Shown: positions 17,638-26,659 of the stretch, piece after piece
Position numbering within the stretch: position 1 is the first letter of the stretch
Layout: each line of letters starts with the position of its first letter
From: Hyphomicrobiales bacterium
Lineage (GTDB): Bacteria; Pseudomonadota; Alphaproteobacteria; Rhizobiales; OSC116
Direction of reading: 5' to 3'
DNA: 64,000 nucleotides
Assembly (NCBI GenBank): GCA_002401855.1
Contig: NVUH01000003.1
Location: 124,001-188,000, forward strand
The notes under the pieces: generated by a model
Database searches by the model: none
The model's input: only the letters and a program-made list of their open reading frames with translations
Told to the model about the DNA's origin: nothing
Made by a program: the position numbers and the translations under genes

Positions 17638-18915
17638 ATGGATTTGAAATTGATTAAATCAACATTGCTAAGCGTAAGCCTTGTGTTGGCGAGCTTTACT
17701 TATACAAGTGCAGCGACCAGTAACATCACCCAATGGGATGATGGTTTTGACACTTCGGGCAATTTTTCGCGGCTCAATCGCCCATCCAATAGTTTTGATA
17801 CCAACCAAAGTTTTGGTAGCAACCTAACGACTGTTACTAATAACTCAATCACCCCATTATTGAGCAACAGCACAATCACAGCCATGAACGAAGCGGCGCT
17901 AAAATACAGCCGCATAGTCGCCTCTGGCGGTTGGCCACGCATCACTGCGGAGCTGAGGCGCGGTATGAAAGCGCCACAAGTGATTAAATTGCGCCAAAGA
18001 TTATATGTTGAAGGTGATTTGGCACAAGTGAGCGGCGAAGCCCAATCGTTTGACTATAATGTTGACCAAGCTGTGCGCCGTTTTCAAGCCCGTCATGGTC
18101 TAGTGGTAAATGGTTTTGTGGCTGCTGACACGCTTGATGCGCTGAATGTTTCAGCTGCTAAGCGTTTGCGCCAAATTAAATTGAACATCTCCCGAATAAA
18201 AACCGCCAAAAGCCGCTTGCACAAACGCTCCATCGTAGTCAATATTCCTGCCATGAAGGTTGAAACTGTTGAAGATGGCCACATTGTTTCGCGACACAAC
18301 GCAGTGGTTGGTAAGATTGACCGCCAAACTCCATTGGTAACATCTACCCTAAGCCAAGTGAATTTTAACCCATATTGGCATGTACCCGTATCCATTGTGC
18401 GTAAAGATTTGGTACCAAAGATTATTTCTGACCCAGGCTATATAAAAAAGACAGGTATGCGCATTTATTCAACTTGGGGGGGACGTGAAATTGACCCGAA
18501 AGACATTGATTTCACCTCAAAACGCGCGCTGCAATATGCCTACCGTCAAGACCCAAGCCGCGCGAACTCCTTAGGGCAAATGAAATTAAACTTCCCGAGC
18601 CCACATGCAGTATTTATGCATGACACGCCCGGCAAAAGCCTGTTCACCCGTAATTTTAGAGCCTATAGCTCGGGCTGTATCCGCATTCAAAACATCCGCC
18701 AAGTGGTTGATTGGGTGCTGAATAGTGATAAAGCTTGGTCACAAGGTGAAACGTCTAAATATCTTAATAATGGTGAACGCAAAGATGTGAGAGTTCGTAG
18801 CCGTGTATCTGTGCGCATGGTTTATGTGACCAGCTGGGTAACACCAGCAGGCACTGTGCATTTTAGAAAAGACCTTTATAAAAAAGATGGCATTGGCTCA
18901 TTGGCCACTAAATAA
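17638..18915 (+). CDS. ldtP: L,D-transpeptidase (YkuD) with peptidoglycan-binding domain, LdtP-like
   Basis: 425 residues: signal peptide (about 1-26), a Ser/Asn/Thr-rich linker to about 85, a PG_binding_1 domain (about 106-170, ending GLVVNGFVAADTLDALN) and a YkuD catalytic domain (about 197-395). The active-site motif HDTPGKSLF...YSSGCIRIQN gives His 328 and nucleophile Cys 347. It should form 3-3 cross-links or attach proteins to peptidoglycan in the periplasm. The ATG at 17638 has agg too close; a TTG two codons later fits the ribosome site better. The neighbouring MarR gene is its probable regulator. A terminator follows. Confidence 0.93.
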   Translation: MDLKLIKSTLLSVSLVLASFTYTSAATSNITQWDDGFDTSGNFSRLNRPSNSFDTNQSFGSNLTTVTNNSITPLLSNSTITAMNEAALKYSRIVASGGWPRITAELRRGMKAPQVIKLRQRLYVEGDLAQVSGEAQSFDYNVDQAVRRFQARHGLVVNGFVAADTLDALNVSAAKRLRQIKLNISRIKTAKSRLHKRSIVVNIPAMKVETVEDGHIVSRHNAVVGKIDRQTPLVTSTLSQVNFNPYWHVPVSIVRKDLVPKIISDPGYIKKTGMRIYSTWGGREIDPKDIDFTSKRALQYAYRQDPSRANSLGQMKLNFPSPHAVFMHDTPGKSLFTRNFRAYSSGCIRIQNIRQVVDWVLNSDKAWSQGETSKYLNNGERKDVRVRSRVSVRMVYVTSWVTPAGTVHFRKDLYKKDGIGSLATK

Positions 18916-18940
18916 GCCCTCATTATATATTGTGAACAAC

Positions 18941-18973
18941 AGCAGCCTCTATATTTTAGAGGCTGCTTTTTTG
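18941..18973 (+). terminator. Intrinsic terminator after ldtP
   Basis: Perfect 10-bp stem agcagcctct/agaggctgct, 7-nt loop, then a T run. Confidence 0.92.
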
Positions 18974-19042
18974 TGAGAATTTACCAGATATTAGGGATAT
19001 TTAGGTAAATATACTATGAATTAGTATGGGTATTCCAAATAG

Positions 19043-19360
19043 ATGTTATTTTATCGAATTAAAAAAATATTACGCTCAGGTTTAATTGCCTCTTTGTTGG
19101 TGAGCTTGTGTTTTTATTTTGGATTTCATTTATTTGATGGCGAACGTGGATTAATCTCGTTCTGGAAATTACATGACAATCAAGTTGAGTTGCATCGAGA
19201 ATTGGTGCGCTTGCAAAATGTACGAAAAGACATGCAAAAGACCGTCCTAAAACTAACCAGCAACGCAGTTGATGGCGATTATTTGGATGAATTGGCACGT
19301 TCTCGACTTGGTTTGGTGAAAGACAATGATTTGATTATCTTGCGTCCTAAAGCTAATTGA
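19043..19360 (+). CDS. ftsB: Septum formation initiator FtsB/DivIC family
   Basis: 105 residues with one N-terminal membrane helix (about 13-32), then a coiled coil (NQVELHRELVRLQNVRKDMQKTVLKL) and the conserved end DYLDELARSRLGLVKDNDLIIL. FtsB links FtsL and FtsQ in the divisome. In many alphaproteobacteria this gene lies just before the pyruvate dehydrogenase operon, as here. The 218 bases to pdhA are very AT-rich and should contain the pdh promoter; no terminator is evident between. Confidence 0.9.
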   Translation: MLFYRIKKILRSGLIASLLVSLCFYFGFHLFDGERGLISFWKLHDNQVELHRELVRLQNVRKDMQKTVLKLTSNAVDGDYLDELARSRLGLVKDNDLIILRPKAN

Positions 19361-19578
19361 AAAGGGTTGTTCATTTAATTAACAAAAATCAAGTTAATAC
19401 ACATTTTATTTATATATATCAATATGATATGAGTGGATTAAAAATATATTCTTAGGCTAGCTTTTTTATATTTATTCTATATATTAAATAAAAATACTTC
19501 TCATCAATCTTGATTCTTTGAGCCTAATTTTATCGAATCAACATATAAATATCACATGATATTTTTGAAAGGATTGCC

Positions 19579-20607
19579 ATGGCTGCGCGTGCTGCACCTC
19601 GTAAGAAAACCACTAAAAAAAGCAAAGTCTCTGGAAAAATAGCCAATTTTTCTGAATCTGAAGAGATGAAAGCCTATTATGACATGTTGTTGATTCGCCG
19701 TTTTGAAGAAAAGGCTGGACAACTATATGGTATGGGGCAAATCGGTGGTTTCTGCCATTTATATATTGGCCAAGAAGCTGTAGTTACGGGTATTAATATG
19801 GCGCTTACCGAAGGTGATCAAAGCATTACCGCTTATCGCGATCATGCTCATATGTTGGCTGTTGGGCTTGACCCAAAAGGCATTATGGCCGAATTGACTG
19901 GCCGTGAAGGCGGCTTGTCAAAAGGCAAAGGCGGCTCGATGCATATGTTTAGCCGCGAAAAACATTTTTATGGCGGGCATGGCATTGTTGGCGCGCAAGT
20001 GTCGATTGGCACAGGTTTGGCATTTTCTAATAAATTTAATGGCAATGGCAGCGTTTGCATCACTTATATGGGTGATGGCGCTTCGAACCAAGGCCAAGTT
20101 TATGAGAGCTTTAACATGGCTAAGTTGTGGAACTTGCCGATTGTTTATATCATCGAAAATAACCAATATGCCATGGGTACCGCCATTGCGCGGGCTTCAT
20201 CACAAACCGATTTTTCACAACGCGGCGTGAGTTTTAACATACCTGGCCAGAAAATTGACGGCATGGACGTGCGGGCAGTATATGCGGCGGCTGAAGAAGC
20301 GGTAAAATACGCCCGCGAGAATGGCCCTATTATTTTGGAAATGATGACGTATCGTTACCGTGGCCATTCTATGAGTGACCCTGCTAAATATCGTTCTAAA
20401 GATGAAGTGCAACGCATGCGGGCTGAACATGACCCGATTGATCAAGTGAAAATGCGGATTCTTGAAGGTGGTTTGGCAACTGAGGATGATCTTAAAGATA
20501 TGGATAAGAAAATTCGTGCGATTGTGACTGAATCTGCTGATTATGCGGTGAACTGTCCTGAGCCTGACGCAAGTGAATTGTGGACAGACGTGTTGATTGA
20601 ATCTTAA
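19579..20607 (+). CDS. pdhA: Pyruvate dehydrogenase E1 component, alpha subunit
   Basis: 342 residues. The thiamine diphosphate motif runs from GDGASNQGQVYESFNMAKLW to IIENNQYAMGT. The conserved GGKGGSMHMF-type loop appears as SKGKGGSMHMFS, and the regulatory-loop equivalent is YRYRGHSMSDPAKYR. With PdhB it decarboxylates pyruvate and acetylates the lipoyl group of E2. The basic, Lys-rich N-terminal tail (RAAPRKKTTKKSK) is usual in this group. The ATG follows gaaagga. It is the first of four co-directional genes. Confidence 0.97.
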   Translation: MAARAAPRKKTTKKSKVSGKIANFSESEEMKAYYDMLLIRRFEEKAGQLYGMGQIGGFCHLYIGQEAVVTGINMALTEGDQSITAYRDHAHMLAVGLDPKGIMAELTGREGGLSKGKGGSMHMFSREKHFYGGHGIVGAQVSIGTGLAFSNKFNGNGSVCITYMGDGASNQGQVYESFNMAKLWNLPIVYIIENNQYAMGTAIARASSQTDFSQRGVSFNIPGQKIDGMDVRAVYAAAEEAVKYARENGPIILEMMTYRYRGHSMSDPAKYRSKDEVQRMRAEHDPIDQVKMRILEGGLATEDDLKDMDKKIRAIVTESADYAVNCPEPDASELWTDVLIES

Positions 20608-20628
20608 GCGAAATCGTAGGAGAAAAAA

Positions 20629-21993
20629 ATGGCTATAGAAATTTTAATGCCTGCATTGTCGCCAACAATGGAAGAAGGCAAATTATCAACCTGGCTGGTT
20701 AAAGAAGGCGATACAATTGTCTCGGGTGATGTTTTGTGTGAAATCGAAACTGACAAAGCCACCATGGAAGTTGAATCCATTGACGAAGGCGTGATTGGTA
20801 AAATATTGATTGAAGCGGGCACTGAAGGTGTGCTGGTCAATAGCGTGATCGCAATTTTGCTTATGGATGGTGAAGATGCCAGTGCGATGGATGACATTAA
20901 ACCGCAAGCAGCTGCACCGGTTGCGGCGGCAGAGCCAGAAGCTGCGGATGCACCTGCGGCACCTGTGATAGAAGTGCCTCAATCGGATGAAATACCTGAA
21001 GGCACAACCTTTAAGCAACAGACTGTTCGGGAAGCCTTGCGCGATGCGATGGCCGAAGAAATGCGTAATGAAGAAAACATATTCATTATGGGTGAAGAAG
21101 TGGCCGAATATCAAGGCGCTTATAAAGTGACCCAAGGCTTGCTTGAAGAATTTGGCGCAAAACGCGTGATTGACACACCGATTACCGAGCATGGTTTTGC
21201 TGGTTTGGGTGTAGGCGCTGCGTTTGGTGGACTAAAGCCTGTTATTGAATTTATGACGTTTAACTTTGCCATGCAAGCGATTGACCACATCATCAACTCG
21301 GCGGCCAAGACATTATATATGTCTGGCGGTCAAATGGGTTGCCCGATTGTGTTCCGCGGGCCTAACGGCGCTGCCTCACGTGTGGGGGCGCAACATAGCC
21401 AAGATTATACGGCGTGGTATGCTAACATTCCTGGGCTTAAAGTGGTTTCACCTTATAGTGCTGAAGATGCGAAGGGCTTGTTAAAAGCTGCGATGCGTGA
21501 CCCGAACCCAGTGGTGTTTTTGGAAAATGAATTGCTCTATGGCGTGACCATGGACGTGCCTGAAATTGAAGATTTTGTTCTGCCAATCGGCAAGGCTAAA
21601 ATTGAACGGGCAGGGACTGATGTGACGATTGTTTCGCACAGCATGGGCGTGAAATTGGCGCTCGATGCAGCTGAGATTTTGGCCGAACAAGGCATTAGCG
21701 CTGAAGTAGTGAATTTACGCACCATTCGCCCGCTTGATACGGAGACGATTGTTGAAAGTGTCAAGAAAACTGGACGCATGGTAACAGTAGAAGAAGGCTG
21801 GGTACGCTGTGGCCTTGGTGCTGAACTAACCGCTGTGGTGATGGATGGGGCGTTTGATTATTTAGACGCACCTGTGGCACGAGTGACATCTAAGGATGTG
21901 CCTTTGCCTTACGCTGCCAACCTAGAAAAACTGGCTTTGCCCAATGCGAATGACGTTGTCGCCGCTGCCCGCAAAACTTGTTACGCTGATTAA
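20629..21993 (+). CDS. pdhB: Pyruvate dehydrogenase E1 component, beta subunit with N-terminal lipoyl domain
   Basis: 454 residues. Residues 1-80 form a biotinyl/lipoyl domain with the modified lysine in ETDKATME. An Ala/Pro/Glu linker leads to the E1-beta transketolase-like domain (from about 125: [52 protein letters not shown]) and its C-terminal domain. Fusion of a lipoyl domain to E1-beta is characteristic of alphaproteobacterial complexes. The lipoyl domain is nearly the same as that of the next gene, pdhC, which suggests duplication or continuing gene conversion. Confidence 0.97.
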   Translation: MAIEILMPALSPTMEEGKLSTWLVKEGDTIVSGDVLCEIETDKATMEVESIDEGVIGKILIEAGTEGVLVNSVIAILLMDGEDASAMDDIKPQAAAPVAAAEPEAADAPAAPVIEVPQSDEIPEGTTFKQQTVREALRDAMAEEMRNEENIFIMGEEVAEYQGAYKVTQGLLEEFGAKRVIDTPITEHGFAGLGVGAAFGGLKPVIEFMTFNFAMQAIDHIINSAAKTLYMSGGQMGCPIVFRGPNGAASRVGAQHSQDYTAWYANIPGLKVVSPYSAEDAKGLLKAAMRDPNPVVFLENELLYGVTMDVPEIEDFVLPIGKAKIERAGTDVTIVSHSMGVKLALDAAEILAEQGISAEVVNLRTIRPLDTETIVESVKKTGRMVTVEEGWVRCGLGAELTAVVMDGAFDYLDAPVARVTSKDVPLPYAANLEKLALPNANDVVAAARKTCYAD

Positions 21994-22004
21994 GGAGAAT
22001 AGAT

Positions 22005-23300
22005 ATGCCAACACCAATATTGATGCCAGCTCTGTCTCCGACAATGGAATCTGGTAAATTATCCGCATGGCTGGTTAAAGAAGGCGACACTGTCGTCTCT
22101 GGCGATGTGATGTGCGAAATCGAAACCGACAAAGCCACCATGGAAGTTGAATGCGTGGACGAGGGCGTGATCGGCAAGATTTTAGTGGAAGCGGGGACTG
22201 AAGATGTTTTGGTCAACGCAGCCATTGCGATTTTGCTGGAAGAGGGCGAAGATGCCTCGGCGCTTGATGGTTATACACCACCTGCCATTGCAGGCGGCGT
22301 ACCTGCACCTGCCGCGGTTGAAGAAGCCGCTGCTCCTGCTGTTGAGACGCCAAAAGCTGCACCTGTTGCAGCCGCTGCTCCTGCTATACCTAAAGCAGCG
22401 AGTAAATCGGCTCATTTCTCATCGCCATTGGCACGCCGCGTTGCGGGGCTTGAAGGCATTGACATTTCGCTGGTGACAGGTACGGGCCCCAATGGCCGCA
22501 TCATCAAACGTGATGTGCTAGACGCGGTTAAAAACGGCGTGGCTTCACCTAAAACGGCTGCTGGCTTTACCTCAACATCGGTTGATGCTGTGGCGGTGAA
22601 AGCATTATATGCTGCTGACAGCTATGAAGAAGTGGCTGCTGATGGCATGCGCAAAGTGATCGCTGCCCGCATGACCGAAACGGCGCGTGATGTGCCGCAT
22701 ATCTTCTTGACCATTGATTGCGAAATTGACGCTTTATTATCGGCGCGTAAAGGCTTAAATGCCTCTGGCGATGTTAAAATCTCGGTTAATGACTTTGTGA
22801 TTAAAGCTGCGGCTATGGCGCTTATGAAAGTGCCTGAAGCCAATGCAAGTTGGACGGGTGATAGTATTTTGATGCATAAGCATGCTGATATCAGCATGGC
22901 GGTTGCCATTGAGGGTGGTTTGATCACGCCGATTGTGACCAATGCTGACCTTAAAGGTTTGGCAGAACTCTCGGTCAATACCAAAGACCTTGCGACCCGA
23001 GCACGTGATAGAAAATTGCAACCTAGTGAATATCAAGGTGGTACATTCTCTATCTCTAACATGGGCATGATGGGCATCAAGCAATTCACCTCGATTATCA
23101 ATTCGCCGCAAGGCGCTATTTTGAGCATTGGCTCTGGTGAAAAGCGTGTAGTGGTTGGCGACAATGGTGAATTTGTGGCCAAAACCATGATGACAGTGAC
23201 CATTGCTTGTGACCATAGAGTGATTGATGGTTCGGTTGGCGCGAGCTTCCTTGCTGCATTCAAAGGTTTTATTGAACAACCTGTTAGCATGTTATTATAG
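22005..23300 (+). CDS. pdhC: Dihydrolipoamide acetyltransferase (E2) of pyruvate dehydrogenase
   Basis: 431 residues: one lipoyl domain (1-80, lysine in ETDKATME), an Ala/Pro linker, the E3/E1-binding domain ([20 protein letters not shown], then [12 protein letters not shown], about 142-180) and the catalytic acyltransferase domain ending with the active-site [14 protein letters not shown]. It transfers the acetyl group to CoA and forms the core of the complex. It starts 11 bases after pdhB with aaggaga as ribosome site. Confidence 0.97.
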   Translation: MPTPILMPALSPTMESGKLSAWLVKEGDTVVSGDVMCEIETDKATMEVECVDEGVIGKILVEAGTEDVLVNAAIAILLEEGEDASALDGYTPPAIAGGVPAPAAVEEAAAPAVETPKAAPVAAAAPAIPKAASKSAHFSSPLARRVAGLEGIDISLVTGTGPNGRIIKRDVLDAVKNGVASPKTAAGFTSTSVDAVAVKALYAADSYEEVAADGMRKVIAARMTETARDVPHIFLTIDCEIDALLSARKGLNASGDVKISVNDFVIKAAAMALMKVPEANASWTGDSILMHKHADISMAVAIEGGLITPIVTNADLKGLAELSVNTKDLATRARDRKLQPSEYQGGTFSISNMGMMGIKQFTSIINSPQGAILSIGSGEKRVVVGDNGEFVAKTMMTVTIACDHRVIDGSVGASFLAAFKGFIEQPVSMLL

Positions 23301-23317
23301 AGTAAAGGATTGAGATT

Positions 23318-24724
23318 ATGAGCAATCAAACTTATGATGTTGCGATTATTGGTGCTGGCCCTGGTGGTTATGTAACGGCCATTCGTGCCAAGCAGTTGGG
23401 CTTGAGTGTGGTGGTGATTGAGCGCGAACATTATGGCGGCATTTGCCTGAACTGGGGCTGTATTCCGACCAAGGCTTTATTACGTTCATCTGAGCAATAT
23501 CATATGATGGCACATAGAGCTGAAGAGTTTGGCCTATCTGTTAAAGGTGCGAGCTTTGATTTGGATAAAATCGTCGCCCGCTCGCGTGGCATTGCTGCGC
23601 AAATGAATAAAGGCATTCAGTTTTTATTCAAAAAGAATAAAGTGGATGTGGTTGATGGCGAAGCCAAGATAAAAGCCAAAGGCGTGATTGGTGTGACGGC
23701 AAACGGCAAAACCCTGCCTGACATTAAAGCCAAAAACATCATCATTGCAACAGGCGCAAGAGCGCGGACATTCCCGGGTATGGAGCCTGATGGCAAATTT
23801 ATCTGGACTTATAAACAAGCTTTGGTGGCAGACAGTGTGCCCAAACGTTTATTGGTGATTGGTTCTGGCGCGATTGGCATTGAATTTGCTAGCTTCTTTA
23901 ACGCATTGGGTAGCGACACCACAGTGGTTGAAGTGATGGATCGGGTATTGCCCGTTGAAGATAAAGACATATCTGCTCATGCCTTAAAGCAATTTAAAAA
24001 GCAGGGTATGGAAATTCTTACCAGCTCGAAAGTTGATAAGCTTACACCTGGTAAAAATGACATTAGCGCGACTTTGACGCTTAAGAATGGCAAAACTGAA
24101 ACCCGCACTTATGATCGTGTGATTTTGGCTGTTGGCATTGTTGGCAATGTCGAGAATATCGGCCTTGAAGCTGTTGGCATAAAACATGAGCGCTCGCATA
24201 TTGTGGTAGATCAATGGAGCAAAACCAATGTTGATGGCATTTATGCCATTGGCGATGTGGCTGGTCCACCTTGGTTGGCGCACAAAGCTTCGCATGAAGG
24301 CATTATTTGCATTGAGAAAATTGCGGGCGAAAAAGACGTTCATCCGCTTAACCCCAAGGGCATTCCTGGTTGCACTTATTGTCATCCGCAAGTGGCATCT
24401 GTTGGTTATACCGAAGAAAAAGCCATTGAAGCTGGGTATAAAGTCAAAGTCGGGCGTTTTCCGTTTGTTGGCAACGGCAAAGCTGTGGCGCTTGGTGAGC
24501 CTGAAGGCTTGATCAAAACCGTATTTGATGCCAAAACCGGCGAATTGCTCGGCGCTCATATGATTGGCACCGAAGTGACTGAATTGATACAAGGTTACGT
24601 GATTGCCATGGGGCTTGAAACCACCGAAAAAGAGCTGATGCACACCGTGTTTGCGCATCCGACCTTATCGGAAATGATGCATGAATCGGTGTTAGATGCT
24701 TATGGCAAAATGATTCATATGTAA
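23318..24724 (+). CDS. lpd: Dihydrolipoyl dehydrogenase (E3)
   Basis: 468 residues. It has FAD-binding IIGAGPGGYVTAIRAKQLG, redox disulfide GGICLNWGCIPTKALL, NAD-binding VIGSGAIGIEFASFF, second FAD motif GIYAIGDVAGPPWLAHKASHEG and the active-site His/Glu end HTVFAHPTLSEMMHE. It reoxidises lipoamide with NAD. Last gene of the pdh operon, closed by a strong terminator. Confidence 0.97.
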   Translation: MSNQTYDVAIIGAGPGGYVTAIRAKQLGLSVVVIEREHYGGICLNWGCIPTKALLRSSEQYHMMAHRAEEFGLSVKGASFDLDKIVARSRGIAAQMNKGIQFLFKKNKVDVVDGEAKIKAKGVIGVTANGKTLPDIKAKNIIIATGARARTFPGMEPDGKFIWTYKQALVADSVPKRLLVIGSGAIGIEFASFFNALGSDTTVVEVMDRVLPVEDKDISAHALKQFKKQGMEILTSSKVDKLTPGKNDISATLTLKNGKTETRTYDRVILAVGIVGNVENIGLEAVGIKHERSHIVVDQWSKTNVDGIYAIGDVAGPPWLAHKASHEGIICIEKIAGEKDVHPLNPKGIPGCTYCHPQVASVGYTEEKAIEAGYKVKVGRFPFVGNGKAVALGEPEGLIKTVFDAKTGELLGAHMIGTEVTELIQGYVIAMGLETTEKELMHTVFAHPTLSEMMHESVLDAYGKMIHM

Positions 24725-24744
24725 TCTAAGAAAATAAACATTTA

Positions 24745-24780
24745 AAAACCCGCTGAGAGAGATTTTCAGCGGGTTTTATT
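24745..24780 (+). terminator. Intrinsic terminator of pdh operon
   Basis: Perfect 12-bp stem aaaacccgctga/tcagcgggtttt with a 9-nt loop. The A tract on the left arm and T tract on the right make it suitable for both convergent transcripts (pdh operon and the OmpA-type gene). Confidence 0.92.
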
Positions 24781-24792
24781 TGTGTGTTTTGG

Positions 24793-25449
24793 TTATTCTT
24801 GCAGCGGCACAATGGCAATTTCGACACGGCGGTTGGCAGCGCGGCCAGCTTCGGTTGCGTTGTTGGCAATCGGAATTGATTCACCAAAGCCTCTGATACG
24901 CACGCGGCGTTGATCTATGCCGCTAGTGGCCACATAATTAGCCACATTCAACGCGCGTTTTTCAGATAATGTTTGGTTAAATTTTGCATCACCAACATTA
25001 TCGGTATGGCCGTTTACATCCAAAATAGTTTTATCATATTTGGCAAGAACTTTAGCGATGGCATTCAATGCAGGGTAGAATTCTGACTTCACAGCAAATT
25101 CACCAGAGCCAAAGCTGATATTTGATGGCAGATTGATGATAATTTTATCGTTGACCCGGGTGACGAGCACGCCGCTATTGTCTAATTCAGCACGCAATTC
25201 TTTTTCTTGATTGTCCATATAAAGACCAACGCCAGCGCCAGCTAAAGCGCCAATGCCCGCACCAATCAGCACTTTGTTGCGGGTGTCTTCGCCGCCACTG
25301 CCCAAAAGTAAGCCGCCCAGAGCGCCAGTAACCGCGCCAATGCCCACACCAAAACCCGTTTTATCAAACACATCAGGAACTTCCAAATCCCCTGTGCTAC
25401 TACAGGCAGTTAAGCCGCCTGCTAAAGCGATGATCAATAATTTTTTCAT
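24793..25449 (-). CDS. OmpA family outer-membrane lipoprotein (YiaD-like)
   Basis: 218 residues. The lipoprotein signal peptide MKKLLIIALAGGLTAC has its lipobox Cys at 16. A glycine-zipper segment follows (GFGVGIGAVTGALGGLLLG and IGAGIGALAGAGVGLYMD), then the peptidoglycan-binding OmpA domain with VNGHTDNVGDAKFNQTLSEK and RIRGFGESIPIANN...NRRVEI. It should anchor the outer membrane to peptidoglycan. The frame is open upstream to 25518, but the signal peptide and ggga site fix the start at 25449. Confidence 0.92.
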   Translation of the reverse strand: MKKLLIIALAGGLTACSSTGDLEVPDVFDKTGFGVGIGAVTGALGGLLLGSGGEDTRNKVLIGAGIGALAGAGVGLYMDNQEKELRAELDNSGVLVTRVNDKIIINLPSNISFGSGEFAVKSEFYPALNAIAKVLAKYDKTILDVNGHTDNVGDAKFNQTLSEKRALNVANYVATSGIDQRRVRIRGFGESIPIANNATEAGRAANRRVEIAIVPLQE

Positions 25450-25595
25450 TTGTGAATTCCCATAAATTAAGTTGTGCCGAATCATTTTCATTTGAATCAT
25501 AATATAAATATGATTCAATTATGCAATTAATGTGGCATTATTGCCTTATGAAGATACTTTATCGAATATGAATGAATGCTGACAATTGAGGGAAT

Positions 25596-26468
25596 ATGAC
25601 AAAAATTATTGCTGTTTTGGGGTGTGGGCTGATTGGTTTAAACTGGGCGGAGGCGTTTTTAAAAACTGGGTTTAGAGTGCAATGTTGGGACCCTAATGAG
25701 AATGTGCAAAGCCAAATTGATGTGTTACGTGACAGGTTTAGTGGTGCCCAAATAGACTATTTTTCGCGCGTTGAAGATGCCGTTAATGGTGTAGAATTTG
25801 TGCAAGAAAGTGGCCCAGAGCGCTTGGAAGTGAAGCGGGGATTGTATCAGGATATTGAAAATGCCTTGGGCGCAGAGACGATTGTGGCTTCATCGACCTC
25901 GACCATTATGCCAAGTGATTTACAGAAAGGCCTAAGCTATGCAGCTCGGTTTGTGATTGGTCACCCGTTTAACCCGCCGCATATTCTACCTTTGGTTGAA
26001 GTGGTGGGCGGGAATTTGACCAGTGAAGCGACGGTGACTAAAGCTTATGATTTTTATACCGCTGTTGGCAAGCAACCGATTAAACTACATGTCGAGCGTA
26101 TGGGGCATTTGGCCAATCGCATTCAGGCCGCAGTTTGGCGAGAATCGATTGATGCTGTGGCCAGCGGGCAGGCGAGTGTAGCTGACGTTGAACTGGCGAT
26201 AACAGCAGCATTAGGGCCAAGATGGGCGTTGATGGGCCAGTTTGAGACATTTGATTTGGCAGGCGGTCAGGGCGGTATGGCAAATTTTTTGGGCGATATA
26301 GGTTCTGCCATTGAAGCTTTATGGGATGATGCCCAACGACCTGTAATGACTGATGAACTGAAAGCAAAAATTGTGGCAGAGACACAGAAATTGGTAGGTG
26401 AGCGCGAGTTTGCCGACAAGATAAAACGCCGCGATGAATTTTTAAAAGCAGTTTTAGCGGCAAAGTAA
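25596..26468 (+). CDS. 3-hydroxyacyl-CoA dehydrogenase family protein (carnitine dehydrogenase/lambda-crystallin-like)
   Basis: 290 residues. It has an N-terminal Rossmann fold (VLGCGLIGLNWAEAFLKTGF), the catalytic region IVASSTSTIMPSDL and IGHPFNPPHILPLVEVVGG with the His-Pro-Phe-Asn signature, and an all-helical C-terminal domain. Length and lack of a hydratase domain fit single-function enzymes such as L-carnitine dehydrogenase or L-gulonate 3-dehydrogenase rather than the fatty-acid multienzyme. It stands alone between the OmpA-type gene and the pyrimidine locus, so context does not settle the substrate. Confidence 0.85.
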   Translation: MTKIIAVLGCGLIGLNWAEAFLKTGFRVQCWDPNENVQSQIDVLRDRFSGAQIDYFSRVEDAVNGVEFVQESGPERLEVKRGLYQDIENALGAETIVASSTSTIMPSDLQKGLSYAARFVIGHPFNPPHILPLVEVVGGNLTSEATVTKAYDFYTAVGKQPIKLHVERMGHLANRIQAAVWRESIDAVASGQASVADVELAITAALGPRWALMGQFETFDLAGGQGGMANFLGDIGSAIEALWDDAQRPVMTDELKAKIVAETQKLVGEREFADKIKRRDEFLKAVLAAK

Positions 26469-26520
26469 CAAACCACCCAGCTATCTTGACTTAGAAATAC
26501 TCTAAACTATGCACAGGCAA

Positions 26521-26542
26521 TTTTTTACCATTTGATAAAAAA
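26521..26542. promoter_or_regulatory. RutR-like palindrome upstream of preT
   Basis: ttttttacca-tt-tgataaaaaa is a 22-bp palindrome with one mismatched pair. Its centre (26524-26539) matches 11 of 14 defined bases of the RutR consensus TTGACCANNTGGTCAA. It lies about 120 bp before preT, where an operator would be expected. Confidence 0.45.
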
Positions 26543-26659
26543 TTGAAATCCTATAAGCTAACTATATTAAAATCGTTATAAACAACGAAAAATTGACACA
26601 TAGTTATTTTATAAGAGTGTTTTAGCACCCAAATGACTCATGTTATGGGAGGGATGTCT

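Noticed and set aside
19361-19578. Small RNA or riboswitch before pdhA
   Set aside because: Only AT-rich sequence with weak, short complementarities; no recognisable structure.
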